Source: Catonia carolina (taxonomy: Eukaryota > Arthropoda > Insecta > Hemiptera > Achilidae). From it: a DNA stretch of 64,000 nucleotides. The notes beneath the pieces are model-generated. The model searched no databases. It saw only the letters and a list, made by a program, of their open reading frames with translations, and had not been told where the DNA came from. How positions within the stretch are numbered: position 1 is the first letter of the stretch; every line of letters starts with the position of its first letter. Location of the stretch: NCBI GenBank assembly GCA_035578175.1, contig JAQMRL010000006.1, positions 25,066,393 through 25,130,392 of the forward strand, in the 5' to 3' direction. Below are positions 34,926-47,560 of the stretch, one piece after another. The translations under genes were made by a program, and so were the position numbers.

Positions 34926-36745
34926 AATACTTTGTTTTATAAAAATACGTCATTTCCGACAAGTTTCAGTTACTTATAAAAAAAAATTAGATGTATGTTT
35001 TCTGAAATGGTTTTACAATACGCATATTGCCCCCTCTGCTGGAGGCCATCAAGTTACAGACAGTACCAATTCCAAAGAGAGTTCTGCCTTAAAATTGTGA
35101 GAAAGAATTTAACGTTGAAAAATTTAAAAGAAACTAATCTAAACCCGTTAAAGATGATTAAAAATAATTAATATTCAAATATAAAACTGATAGAATCAGC
35201 GGTTAAATCAACCAAAAATAAATTCATGTTAAACAGTTATTAATAAATAACTACATGCCAATATTAACAAAACATATTATAAATGAATTAATACAGGTTT
35301 TTAACTGTTGATAAATAGTGCCCTTAATATGGCAAAATTGGAAAATGTGAAAACGATAACCAAACCAATTTAAAAAAAAAACATTCTATTTAATTTCATT
35401 ATATTACTACTAACATCATCACAGTGTTATAAGTTGTTCAATCTAGTTCAACTTGCGCCGTAGTAAGCTCCAAGTTGTTCCTTTCATTATAAAAAAAAAA
35501 CTATATAACTAATATACAAACATGATAAACAACTAAAAAGTTTCACTCTCATAATGAATTGTAAAGCAGCCCAGTTTTTGTGTTTTAAAAAAAACATTAT
35601 AAACAATCAAAACAAAAACAAATACGCTACCTCCTAGTTCGTGTTTGTACATTTCATAAGATATAATTAAAATTTATGTGATCGTCTAAAGTAGTGAATT
35701 TCATTACCAAAATTTTATAATCGAATCACGCAACAAAGAAATTTACTAAATATCTATACATACTTTCACAAATCCATTACCTTGAAAAACCGAATTCCAA
35801 AGATTACATATTTCTTGTTACCCTACAGGTAAAGGAAAGCACCGTAGGTATTTTTGTTGTAATTTTGAGAAAAAAAATTATTACAAGATTATCTTACTCA
35901 CAGTTGTTTGAGTCATCAACCGAAAGGGTAATTTGAGCCTCTACTAATACTCTTTTAACCGTGTTGCCGCGTTGTAACTTGGTAAGCCTACTACCTATTT
36001 ATTTTATTTATTTATTTATTTTATTAGTATACCTGGGACCTGTCCTTCCAGCTAACGCATAACAAACATGACTGTGCAATGTTAATACCCATTCATCATT
36101 TACTTACAATAGTTAACTACAACTAGTTGCATGTTAACGTCAAAAGGCAACTTTAGCAGGAAGAGAAAAGAACATAACCGATTAAAAGACGTGGCAACAT
36201 GGTTAAGCTTCTTCCACCCCCTCCCACCACAGCATCAACCATTATTTAAATATTCAAAAAAATTTATCGAATAACTGGTCAATCGCTGTTCCATAATATT
36301 AATGAATTTGTATTAATTTTTTATACTGAATAAAATGATTTTTAAAAATTGCCGAATTAATGAGCGGTTACGGAGTTAACAGGGGTTCAGAATTTTGCTA
36401 ATACAGTAACTCAAAATTTAAATGCGCTACAAATCTGAAATTTTGTACGTACAATAACAACATATAATTTTATATTTTGGCGAAATCTCAAATAAATCGG
36501 TCGATTGGTATTTGAATTATAAGCCTCTAAATGTATCTGATCTGTTGCACCAACAAAAAAACCGGCTCTTTTTTTCTTCTCATCCAGATATCGCAATATT
36601 AAAAAACGCTAAAAATATGAAACTGACATGTAACAACGCAGATTAAAATTAGCTAAATTTTGGTATATGGTACATTTAAATTTAATAAGCAGTTTTGAAG
36701 AAACAAGGCTCCAAACTCGGGTATCTATAATAAAGAAATCGACAG
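34926..36745. other. AT-rich stretch
   Basis: A foldback-related arm lies near 35,030-35,065 (CTGGAGGCCATCAAGTTACA). A TTTA microsatellite lies at about 35,996-36,028. Otherwise nothing recognised. Confidence 0.35.
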
Positions 36746-36747
36746 TA

Positions 36748-36960
36748 GAAGCTTTACTAAATAAAACTAGGAGTGAGGTGGTTTACAAATGCCTTCCTCA
36801 CTGAGTGGAAAAGTGTCCTTATCAGCATGTCAAGCCCTCCGAAAATCATCTACTTTCCACCCTGCAAATGAAACCTTCACTTCATTCACCACAAGATCTG
36901 GCTGTATAATGAAATTCATTACTTTCAGAGGAGATAACTCTGACTATAGTTGATTTCACG
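36748..36960 (-). repeat. Family B fragment, copy 9
   Basis: Reversed partial copy from the AGGAGTGAGGTGGTTTAC block to AGAGGAGATAACTCTGACTA. Confidence 0.65.
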
Positions 36961-37159
36961 TTCACAATGCAGTACAGAAAGTACATAAGCAATGTATTTC
37001 AGATGGGAGTTTCAGCGTGTTTCAGGAGTTTCTACTACACTTCACAAAAATATCGACTTCACGCCACAACACATTCACATTTACAAACTCTTATTTACTA
37101 GATATTGAATAACCGTCATACGAAAACATACTTAATATTTGTATCGTCTTAAATATCAG

Positions 37160-37552
37160 GTATGCCCAAAACGGGCAGGTGGAGTGTTATTTTAGTTGCA
37201 CTCTATCTGTTTGGTCCAGGGCTAAAAAAATAGTTCTGTTTCTTATCACATAGTCAGCCACTTATTGAACTATTTAAGAACAGAAGAGGTAGAGGTGTAA
37301 AAGACACTAATCAGAGTTATCTCCTCTGAGAGTAATGAATTTCACTATGCAGCCAGACCCTGTGGTGAATGAAGTGAAGGTGTCATTTGCAGGGTGGAAA
37401 GTGAGTGCTTTTCGGAGGGCCTGGCATGCTGATAAGCACACTCAACTCAGTGAGGAAGGCAATGGTAAACCACCTTACTCCTCGTTTTTACTTCTAAAAC
37501 CTCTAGAGGTTCAAACCAGCCTTTTGGCTGTTGACCTAAACAACAACAAATA
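37160..37552 (+). repeat. Family B repeat, copy 10
   Basis: Near full length and the same variant as copy 7 (GCCCAAAACGGGCAGGTGG start, CCTAAACAACAACAA end). Confidence 0.75.
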
Positions 37553-37837
37553 TCAGGTACCAACAAATTATTATAGTAGGTACTGGAATTGCTTATCAAT
37601 TTTATTGACTTTGACTTTTTTAATTATTTTAAAGTAATGAATAGTTATTGTTTAAATATTGGTAAATCTTTAAATCTTGTTTGAATAACAGTCGTTAGTA
37701 ACTCGGAAAGGTCTAAAAATGGTAATAAAACTCCCCTGGCCCGACAGCGGGTTACGAAGAGAGAGACGTCATACCCTTTCTCTCATACGTATCTGTGGTC
37801 TCGTTTAAATATCTTTAACCTCCTACGTCAACGAAGT

Positions 37838-37998
37838 TGGTAACGTGCTCGCCTCTCATCATGCGGTCTTGGGTTCGAATCCCATTCAGGCACGGCATTT
37901 TTTCATACGTTACAAATATCATTTCATCATTCACCGTCTGCATTAGCAGTAATTGCAGAACAGTCGGACGTTAAACAAAAAAAAAAAAAAACAAAAAA
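37838..37998 (+). repeat. SINE family C, copy 3
   Basis: The most complete family C copy: GTTGGTAACGTGCTCGCC, box B GGTTCGAATCC at 37,872-37,882, GCAGAACAGTCGGACGTTAAAC and an A tail at about 37,977-37,991. Confidence 0.8.
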
Positions 37999-38197
37999 AT
38001 CCTACGTCAAATGTTTCCAACAAATTTGATGAGATAACTCCTGGTGTAAATTAATTTATTTTGAATTCTAAATAAATGTTGAAATAATTACTACTAGGGT
38101 ACATAAGAAATTAGTAACATTTGTTGATAAACTCATTATTAGAACAAAACTAAAGAAATTGTTTTCACAATAGAAGGTTCTTGTTATTCATCAGCCC

Positions 38198-38347
38198 ATG
38201 GTGGTGTAGTGATCGGCGCAACAGGGTTCTACACAGGGATCTCGGATTCGAGTCCCGTTGATTTTATCTCACTCAAATTTATTTGTAATCTTTCATCGTG
38301 TCCATTAACAGGAATGTGCAAAACAATCGGATGTAAAACAATAAAAA
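38198..38347 (+). repeat. tRNA-derived SINE, D/C-related
   Basis: Head ATGGTGGTGTAGTGATCGGCG, box B-like GGATTCGAGTCCC, then a body ending AAAACAATCGGATGTAAAAC, related to the family C tail. Confidence 0.55.
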
Positions 38348-39489
38348 ATAAAATAAATTGTTCTTTACCACCAACAAAATTAATTATTTTGTTAAAAAGT
38401 AATCATTGTTAAATTATTTTTTATAAGCAATGAAAACGATTGTTTAAAAAAAAAACAATTTATCGACGGTGACAGTATCTCTTAACAAGACAGCCGACAA
38501 TCGAGCTTAATTTACAGGTGAAGTCAGCCGGGATGGTCTCCGTTGAAAATCCGTACATTCAAACACAACATTAGTTAAATAATGTAAAATATTTAGACTA
38601 TAACAAAAATCAACTATTGTAAAAAACAACGAAAGTTACGCTATTGTTAGCAAACAAAAAGAAACAATTTTATTTAGTATTCACTTAAGAGAATTGGTTT
38701 TGATTACAAGCAATCATGCTTAAAATTGAACTCTTCTCAAAAGTAAATGGTAAATGTAACCGAATGAATTTTAAGCAGTCCATTGATACTTCTCCCTCCA
38801 ATACGGCGCTACATTTCATGCATACATCCAATGATGTATAGGCCCTAATTCGTAGGGATTTTTGTAGTTTTTATAAAAAAAAAGTAGTTAAAAATATGTT
38901 GAACTCTTACGTTATTTTAAAAAAGTTACCTGTTTGCATAAACACATTTATTTTTTGAATGGCAAACGATAAATTCCTAATTTTTTTTGTTTTAAAACTT
39001 TACGTTGGTATTAGACCAACTGTGAATGTAACTAACAGTTGAGGAATTTCCAGATTTTGATCCTGGAATGTATTAGAGGTAACTATTTTCCAGTATTTAT
39101 AATGTGTTCTCTTTTAGTTTCTTCTCGTTTCCCGTAAATATAGCAATTTTTGACACATAAGAAATATTTTCTCAGTCAACTGTGAAAGGATTTTAATGAT
39201 ATTTTTGCCCTTTATTTATACCATAATAATTGCAATGTAAATTAATATTACAGTAAGATAATGTGTTTGAATATTTATTTTTCACTTAAATAGGCAAAAA
39301 AATATGATTTTCAAAAGTGGTAATTTCAAAAAACATTTTCTTACCATCCTAACAAAATATAAGGATACTTTCATGATTTTACTTTTATCAATCAGTCTAA
39401 GTACGTTTGTAACTAATAAGGTTACTACAAGCAAAGATTCGTCAAAATATGTAATTTAAAAAAAAATACGCATATAGTACTCTGACTAG
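38348..39489. other. AT-rich stretch, nothing recognised
   Basis: No coding or repeat signal. Confidence 0.35.
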
Positions 39490-39872
39490 GCCTACATCCG
39501 TGGCCCAATATTCCAGCCCAGTACTCCCCATTACAGCGTGCAATGCTGTAAAGTGAAAGGTGCCGAGTTCGATTTCTAACTACGGTCTGGAAAATGATTA
39601 CACGTTTAAACTGGTATCATTCCGTAACTCAAATTAGTCACGAATGACAAATACTTAGATGCGACTTTAAATAAACTACCCACCGGGTAGTGTACTTTGA
39701 TGGTTGGGGTTCAATTAACCATACTCTCTCAGGAATGGTCGACCTGAGTCTGTACAAGACAACACCTCATTTACACGTCATACACATCATCCTCATCTCA
39801 TTGGGTCATGGGGTTGCTTATTGTTCTAAATTGAACAGATTGCAACGTACACATATTAGGAATAATAAAAAA
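39490..39872 (+). repeat. SINE D fragment followed by SINE E body
   Basis: A diverged family D copy (box B-like CCGAGTTCGATTTC, tail GCGACTTTAAATAAACTA ending about 39,676) abuts a headless family E copy (39,678-39,872) that starts CCCACCGGGTAGTGTACTTT, an internal deletion joining the head start to the body. Confidence 0.6.
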
Positions 39873-40184
39873 AATAATGTATAATAAACTAAACTAAAAT
39901 ATTTTTTTTTATTACAGTGAAAGAAAGCAAGCAAATTACATCAGATGTTGGACAATATGAAAAATAATGGACAAATTAAAGATTTTTATGTTATATAAGG
40001 AACTTAATGGTAATCGCACATTGTTACAATGTAACAATAAGTTTTCTTATTGTTTCTAACAATGCTGACGTAATATCTACCACTAAGAAAAAACTTTCAA
40101 ATCTTAGCTACCAATTGTTCTTATCAACAACCGTAAATTTTATAAATAGTTTATTAAAAACATGATTCTGTTCAATAAAATTAT
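39873..40184. other. AT-rich stretch
   Basis: Nothing recognised. Confidence 0.35.
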
Positions 40185-40350
40185 GGCCGCCTCCGTAGCA
40201 TAGTAGTTAGCGCGCTAGTCTACAACGCATAGATCTCGGGTTCGATTCAAAGCTAGGGTCTCGAAATTTTTAAAAGTCAAAACTCTCTCTTCCAGTTGCA
40301 TAACCCACCGTAGTCGCTGATAAACAAGCTGTTGATGCGAATTTAAACCT
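40185..40350 (+). repeat. SINE family D, copy 6
   Basis: GGCCGCCTCCGTAGCATAGT head, TAGTTAGCGCGCTAG box A region, GGGTTCGATTC box B, then 'acccaccgtagtcgctgat' and the GTTGATGCGAATTTAAA tail. Confidence 0.75.
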
Positions 40351-40485
40351 CAACCTTTTCTGTACTTAAATGCTTCAGTCATTTAATTGGCTGACCATGA
40401 GTTAAGAAACAACTATTTTTTGTAGCCCTGGAACCAGCAGATCGAGTGCAAATAAATTTAACATCCAACCTGCCTGTTATGAGGA
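40351..40485 (-). repeat. Family B fragment, copy 11
   Basis: Reversed partial copy, from CTTAAATGCTTCAGTCATTT to CCTGCCTGTTATGAGG. Confidence 0.6.
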
Positions 40486-40915
40486 AAAAAATAGTTTGCC
40501 TGAAAGTATATTATGAAACAATAATTTTGGCACATGATGAAAGTTAAGAAAACACCTGACCAGAAATCAAGGACATTCAGCTTAGCAAGTAAAATCACTA
40601 TTAACTCCTACAAAGAGATCAAAATATTGATCTTCATCTACTAGTTGTCGGAGACACGTAATGTTGAAAACCAATTTTTCGCTGGTTTTCTGGTTTGAAT
40701 TAAAAACTGGAAGTCGGGCGTTGCATATTACGCTATGCTGTTCACCTTACGAGGTTAAAAACCGGTGTAACTTAACTTCTTGTAGCGAATTATAACCACC
40801 ACTGACTGGGCTGATAATACAATATTTTTATAAAACTAATTTCGAAAAATACACCAAGAAATTATTAACCGAAAATTTCCGTCTTATAACAATTTCTTCG
40901 GTGTCACCTACGGTT
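40486..40915. other. Unassigned stretch
   Basis: No gene or repeat recognised. Confidence 0.35.
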
Positions 40916-40916
40916 T

Positions 40917-42130
40917 TTTTTACTTTCTCTTGCCCAATATGAATTCTGCCCGAATTTCACCGGAAACAATTTTCCGATCCCCGGAACCAAAAAAACATGT
41001 TGTTAACGTGGTCGTGAGTGTATCTTAAAATTTTCCACTAATCTGATTGTATTTCTAAATGGCTTACTTTCTTCCTCATACATTCAGCTATTATTTAACT
41101 ATAATGTTTACTGGTGAGGGCGTACAATGACCTTCACTCTTGCACACAATTGTTGAGTACTTACACACTCGTCATCTGACAACTATATGGGCTACCCGGC
41201 TTCTAAGGGTTAAACTAATTTCAAAAAAATACATGAAGAAACTTTCCATTTAAAAAAAATCTTATTCGGTGTCACCAACGTTTTTTACTTTCTCTTGCCC
41301 TATATGAATTCTGCCAGAGTTTTCACCGGAAACAATTTTCAGATCCCGGAACCCAAAAAAACATGTTTTTAACGTTGGTCGTGTGTGTATCGGTGTGAAC
41401 AAAATATCTCAAGAACGGAATATTGAACGAAGTTGAAACTTGAAACTTATGTTAGGTAGTACTACTAGTGGACTCAACACAAAAATTTTCATCAAAATCG
41501 ATCAATCGGAAGAAATAGGTTCATTCGTGCAATTTTTCACTTTTTTGTGATTTTCTCAAAAACGGATTCTACCTACGGTTTTTTTAAAATCGTCTTATTT
41601 ACTAAATTTTTTATGCTCTACAAGATAAGGTGATACATTTGTATCACCTAAGATTCTAGGGGCCATCCTCTCGTGATAAAAATTTCTTTTTCTTTTTAGA
41701 TTACAGCCTTAATTTTAAATCAAAAGTTTATGTGATTAAAGTTGGAGAAAATTAAAAAACCTACTACTTTTAATTAAAAAATAGTTTTCTACAATGCTTA
41801 GGCTAGTGTCAATTAATAATTTTCAGTATTTGTCTCATCAAAATTGGTAAAAACGGGATGTTTTAACATTACTGTCTAAGTACGCATTTTACGACAAATG
41901 TAGACCTTTATATTCAAGTTATAGGAAACAAAACAAACTACAACTTTTATTTCAAGCATTTATTTCTGCAGAGCCTAGTTAATGTAAATTAGTGATTTTC
42001 CATATTTTTGTTAAACCCTACAAAGGTTGATTATCATTTTCCGTTATTCACTCATGATTAACATTAGGTTATGTTTTTCATTATTTACACTGACAAGAGA
42101 AATTCGTGTGAATGTTTCACACTAGATTTT
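40917..42130 (+). mobile_element. Family A element, copy 8, with duplicated end
   Basis: Two nearly identical starts occur (TTTACTTTCTCTTGCCC at about 40,920 and 41,287), each followed by ATATGAATTCTGCC. The first is a truncated 5' piece and the second leads a near-complete copy ending TGACAAGAGAAATTCGTG near 42,110. Confidence 0.6.
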
Positions 42131-42555
42131 AATCTACAAATACAAAAATTTGAGAAAAGGTACTATGTAAAGAAATAAAAGATCAAAAATATCGTGTAAA
42201 ACATTAACAATTTTGTATTCAACGATAATTTATGTAATAAATAATAAGTTAATAAATACACAAGTTCAATATGTCTAAGTATATAAACAGACTACAATAT
42301 TTTTTGACTAATTTAAAACTTACATCCAATTTATATGACAAATACTTCTGGACATAAATCGTTAAAATGGTCTTAAAAAGTGTATAAAATGAACAAATAA
42401 TTTAAAATAAAATATTCATAAGAAAAGTAAAAAAATAAATCATTCTGATTTATATGCTTTTTGAACATGTATTGTACACATACGGTCTTTGGTCGTATTC
42501 GTTAAAATTTACACTTTAAAATACTTTTAAAGTATAAATTTTAAGTTACGTTTCT
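42131..42555. other. AT-rich stretch
   Basis: Nothing recognised. Confidence 0.35.
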
Positions 42556-42557
42556 AC

Positions 42558-42728
42558 AGACCTGAATACTAGGCAGTGGTTACTGGTGTACGTTGATGGT
42601 TGAGGATCAGTTAACTATACCCTCTTGAATGGTCGGCCTGAGTCTGTACAAGACTGCACCTCATTTACACGTCATACATATCATCATCTCATTGGGTTGC
42701 TTATTGTTCTAAATTGAACAGATTGTAG
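42558..42728 (+). repeat. SINE family E body fragment
   Basis: GGTTACTGGTGTACGTTGAT to 'attgttctaaattgaacagattg'. The head is missing. Confidence 0.65.
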
Positions 42729-44488
42729 TTTTTCATAAATTATAGATTAAAACAATATATATTTAATATGGTATACAGCTGGTTACTATTCCTCTGGAAA
42801 GAATGTAAGGAATGCGTATGTACAGCTACGCCCGTGTAACAACCGGGCTGAATAACAGTTACAAACTAGGGGAAAGAAAGGAGTAGAGGTATGTTATAAC
42901 TGCAGTTTCGTGCGTTCCTGAAAACATTTTCTCTGCCCCGCTACTAACACATTCCGCCAAAAAAGTATAACAATAACATAAGGAAAGCATGAGTGCAACA
43001 TATTCGCGCACGTGCGTGTATGTGTTCTGTGTTGTGCATATTGTTTTTTTTTTCAAATTTTGGAAATATATCGAGAGAGGGAGGAGGATGAAAAGCAGTG
43101 TACGGAAGGGTACATCGAGTTGCGATAAATCAAAAAAGATAACGATTATGTATTGTACACTCCAGCCAGTATAAAAGGTAGAAAGTGAGAAAGATGGTAC
43201 CCAAAAAGTAGAAGTTATATTTTTACCAAAAAAAAAATCGTTAAAAAAGTTAAAAACCAATTTTTTAAATTTTATAAAAATCTAGCAACGCGAGCAGAAG
43301 TTGATGATATAATTTGAAACGTAGCCTATGTGTATTCCTTTGGAAGACAATTGAAATTCGATAGGTACTTTTAAATATGTACATTTAAGAAATTTAAAAC
43401 TGTGAAAAAATAAAATAATAAAAAACTTTTACAATTTAAATCAATGATACTTAATTCTGGAAATTATTTTTTTTCACTAGTTGGACTAGTTACAAAGAAA
43501 TAATCTAAAAATAACAATAGCATTGCTCATTACAGAAATTCGTATAAATAAAAAACCTTCATAAATAAATAGTATTAAAAATATAATATTTGACATGAAC
43601 TAAACTAAAATATAATATTTATTTCTTATAGTAAAATAATAATTCCTAATAAGAATTACAAAAATACTATATATAAGAGAGAAAAGCACAGCTTCCGTAA
43701 TTCCCTCTGCGAAACTTATTATCTTCATAATTTTAATACAAACTACTACTGTAAAGCTCCCGAAACATCTCAGAGACGTTTCCAAATCGTTGAAGTTACA
43801 ATTTTACAAAAACCAATTTTTTTAAAAGTTTTACAAAAATTTAGGAACGCGAGAAGAAGTCATATTTTTCAAGAACTGAATCTAACTCGCCGAAAGCTAT
43901 GGTTATCCGTTAAATTCAGTTATAAAATAAACAAGGTTTAAAACAAAAAAAATAAAACTCATCTGAAGAAGAACTTGTTTTGAAACCAAATTGACCAGTC
44001 TCATGTTTACGTATCTAGTAACAAGCGGAACATAATTATGCAACTAACAATGTAACAGGAACACTGAACGTGAGGTTAAGGAAACAAACTAACTTAAAAT
44101 TTAGAAGTAAAAAAAATGTATATTTCCTAGTAAATACTTAACTTCACCAAATTTATAAAGTAGATAATTATTTACGTATAATAATTTTTTTGTCTAAATG
44201 AAAACAATTATAACGAAGTTGAACCATCATTTTTTTAAATACAGAATTAATTTAGAAAATATGAATCGTTGTTAAAAAATTAACAAAATGTTAGTTTTAA
44301 CCAACGTACGTCATTAGAGAGGTGGGCGTCAATATTGGCAAAAAAAGTTACTAGAATACGCGTCATATCATTGCGAGCTTGAAGGTCGATGGAGGTAGCC
44401 ACAGTATTACCAGATTTCATTTCCCAATATGATACTTGTACATTCGTAAAAGTAGCATAATGGGAAATTCTCACACACTATTACATTA
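42729..44488. other. AT-rich stretch
   Basis: A diverged direct repeat of about 55 bp links 43,255-43,310 and 43,810-43,865 (shared AAAACCAATTTTTT and AACGCGAG-AGAAGT). A 133-codon minus-strand frame at 42,859-43,260 is not convincing. Confidence 0.35.
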
Positions 44489-44489
44489 A

Positions 44490-44802
44490 ACCCACCGGGT
44501 TGGTCTAGAGGCAAAGTCGTCGCCAAAATCAGCTGTTTAACAGCTGATTTTCGGAGACGAAGGTTCATGGTTCAAATCCTAGTAAAGGTACTTTTATACG
44601 GATTTGAGTGCTAGACAGTGGTTACCGGTATACTTTGATGGTTGGGGTTCAATTAACCATACTCTCTCAGGAATGGTCGACCTGAGTCTGTATAAGACTA
44701 CACCTCATTTACACGTCATACACATCATCCTCATCTCATTGGGTCATGGGGTTGCTTATTGTTCTGAATTGAACAGATTGCAACGTACACACATTAGGAA
44801 TT
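44490..44802 (+). repeat. SINE family E, full-length copy
   Basis: The best family E copy. The head is CCCACCGGGTTGGTCTAGAGG, the palindromic insert is AATCAGCTGTTTAACAGCTG with two CAGCTG sites 11 bp apart, box B is GGTTCAAATCC at 44,569-44,579, and the body ends ACACACATTAGG. The open frame inside is repeat sequence. Confidence 0.85.
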
Positions 44803-44988
44803 TAAAAAAAATGACATTAAAACTACAGTACATAAAGATATCAGATGAATTGATGTCCCCTAGCCGCGCGAGTGAGAGGGAGATATGTGGCATAACTACG
44901 CATGCGCCTAGGCCTTCACCGTTATAATCCAGATCTGAAAACATACTACAGTCGTTATCTTGGCCCGTGCTAGTGTTTACTTGTTTGT

Positions 44989-45011
44989 GTGCGTGTGTGT
45001 GTGTGTGTGTG
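44989..45011. repeat. GT microsatellite
   Basis: A short GT run near 44,989-45,011. Confidence 0.8.
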
Positions 45012-45160
45012 TTATGAACAACAAAAACATTATTATAGCTGAATAAAGGAACGTAACCAAATAATAGAATAAGACTCTGCTTGTTACTTAACTGCATGCA
45101 TAAACGCTTGCTCACAATGAGTAAAATTATACAATGTTATTGGAACGGCGCGTATGGCTT

Positions 45161-45197
45161 GTGCGAGTGAGAGCGTTATGCATTCTCTCACTCGCAC
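45161..45197. repeat. Perfect 13-bp hairpin
   Basis: GTGCGAGTGAGAG at 45,161-45,173 pairs with CTCTCACTCGCAC at 45,185-45,197 around 11 bases. A single related arm, GCGAGTGAGAG, is at about 44,868. It is probably a small foldback relic. Confidence 0.75.
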
Positions 45198-45299
45198 GGC
45201 TAAGGGACTTTAGTTCTTCTCAATACTGTACTTATAAATACGATTCTGATGAATTTGGTATTGTTCTGTTTTGATTTTCAGTTCATTATAATATGGTGA

Positions 45300-45612
45300 C
45301 CCACCGGGTTGATCTAGAGGTTAAGTCGTCGCCATGAGTCAGCTGTTTAACAGCTGATTTTCAGAGACGAAGGTTCCTGGTTTAAATTCTAATAAAGGTA
45401 ATTACTTTTATACGGATTTGAATACTAGATAGTGGTTACCAGTGTACTTTGATAGTTGCGATTCATTTAACCATAATCTCCCAGGAATAGTTGGCGTGGG
45501 TCTGTACAAGATTATACCTCATTTACAAGTCGTACATATCATCCGCATCTCATTGGGCCATGGGATTGCTTACTGTTCTGAATTGAACGGATTGACCACA
45601 CATTAGGGATTA
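45300..45612 (+). repeat. SINE family E, full-length copy
   Basis: CCACCGGGTTGATCTAGAGG head, GTCAGCTGTTTAACAGCTGA, box B degraded to GGTTTAAATTC, body to ACACATTAGGG. Confidence 0.8.
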
Positions 45613-46323
45613 AAAAATATATAACAGTTATGACATAACCTCACATTACTTTTACTAATATGTATACGCAGCCACGCTGGAAGATAAAGGGCGAAGTGGA
45701 GCAGTCAGTAAATCCAACGTTGAAGCACAAAACGATATAATATTCTAGCATTCAGCAAACATTCGGCGCGATACTAACCAGGGTAGAAACATTATCAACG
45801 AAATATAGATGTAATTTAAAATCAAATTTATAAGTTATCACTAACAATACCAGATATTTATAACTGATGCCATAAAAAATATGAATGATAGAAATTGGTA
45901 TAGTTTCTATTTACCCGTAACAAAGACCAGTGTATGCCAAATGATAGTACATACGTCTCAGCTTTTTCCCAAAATAATGCCTACTTTTCTACCAATAAAA
46001 TAATGAAGACCCGAATAATCACGGAGTAATACAACATAACATTGTTTACCTCATTAAAACGAAATAACTTTTCATTGAAACGTTTACAATAGTTTTTCTT
46101 TAAAAAAATCATGAAACTGACACTTGGTAGCAAATACAGCGGAAGCCAAGAAAGCTTGCCGGTTTTCTGAAGTGCGCAGAAGGTCTATTTTGGTAATGAG
46201 GCGCTTGGTTGCCTTAGCGAGTGGTAGGGGTCAGTGTTGTACAGCCTGATTTTCGTAAGGAGAGCGCTGGGAAAAACGTGCGTCTGGATTAGTATAGTCT
46301 TGTGTGTACTGCAATAGTGCAGA
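45613..46323. other. Unassigned stretch
   Basis: Mostly AT-rich, becoming GC-richer from about 46,130. No gene recognised. Confidence 0.35.
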
Positions 46324-47560
46324 GTTTGTAATCAACAATGGAATAGCATGCCTACAAAATACAATGTACCCTGACTGTACATCCAACTTGCAGAAACTTT
46401 TAGAACTTGCAAATGCAGGGTCGAAGTCTAGTAAGCGCATGCGTAGCCCAGCGCTCACAGCAATTGGCTCGGGCTTTACTAGCTGTGTCAAGAGTCACAT
46501 CGCTCTAGCAAAGTTATTATATCAGCTAACCTGAAAACATTAGTCTGTTTTGTATGTGATAGGCGTTAATTGTTGTTTACCATTGAAGTTTTTAACATCG
46601 CTAATAGTTGATAATTTACATCGTTTAGATCACGTGATTTAATAGGCAGTTCGGAACACAGACACGGAATCTACCGACTGAATCCGAACTGTTCGCACAG
46701 CTACACAGAAAAGCTAATTTGGCGTCCATTCTACGTCTGATAAAAATGACTGATCAAACCATTCGATAGTTAATTAGTAAATGTACGTTACACAACTATC
46801 AACTTTTGTTTAACGTCCGACTGTTCTGCAATTACTGCTAATGCAGATGGTGAAGGATGAAATGATTTTTTTTTGTAATGTATAAAAATATGCCGTACCT
46901 GAATGGGATTCGAACCAATAACCGCATGATGAGAGGCGAGCAGGTTACCTCTCATCATGCGGTCTTGGGTTCGAATCCCATTCAGGTACGGCATATTTTC
47001 ATACATTACAAAAAAAAATCATTTCATCCTTCACCGTCTGCATTAGCAGTAATTGCAGAACAGTCGGACGTTAAACAAAAAAAAAATTACAGTAGCAATT
47101 TTTTGATAGTTGTGTAACGTGAATTTACTAATAACTATTTAATGTTACGATCAGTCATCTTCATCAGACGTAGAATGGACACCAAATTAGCTTGCCTGTG
47201 TAGCTGCGCGAACAGTTCGGATTCAGTCGGTAGATTTCGTGTCTCAGTTCCAAACTGCCTATTAAATTACGTGATCTAAACGATGTAAATTATCAACTAT
47301 TAGCGAACAACTAATATCAACAATAAACGCCTATCACATACAAAACATTACAGACTAATATTTTCAGGTTAGCTGATATAATAACGTTGCTAGAGCGATG
47401 TGACTCTTGACACAGCTAGTAAAGGCCAAGCCAATTGCTGTGAGCGCTGGGCTACGCATGCGCATACTAGACTTCGACCCTGCATACCCTCTGACCTACA
47501 GTTGGATGTACAGAGTACATTGTATTTTGTAGGCATGCTGTTCCATTGTTGATTACAGAC
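46324..47560. repeat. Large imperfect palindrome (arms over 600 bp)
   Basis: The left arm 46,324-46,936 and right arm 46,948-47,560 are reverse complements with scattered differences and small indels. Paired landmarks include GTAATCAACAATGGAA/TTCCATTGTTGATTAC, CGCATGCGTAGCCCAGCGCT and its complement, and ATCGTTTAGATCACGT and its complement. At the centre GCATGATGAGAGG (46,924-46,936) pairs with CCTCTCATCATGC (46,948-46,960) around 11 bases. Mirror-image short frames in the arms are not genes. Confidence 0.9.
46800..47088. repeat. Two SINE family C copies head to head at the palindrome centre
   Basis: A reversed copy (about 46,800-46,940) and a forward copy (about 46,948-47,088) meet at their tRNA-like heads. 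The forward box B is GGTTCGAATCC near 46,968. In the reversed copy box B is damaged (GATTCGAACCAAT). Confidence 0.85.

Noticed and set aside
42859..43260. 133-codon minus-strand frame with hydrophobic content
   Set aside because: T-rich composition explains the hydrophobic residues. There is no motif, splice context or conserved partner.
46878..47117. Pair of mirror-image frames near the palindrome centre
   Set aside because: Same SINE C sequence read on both strands.
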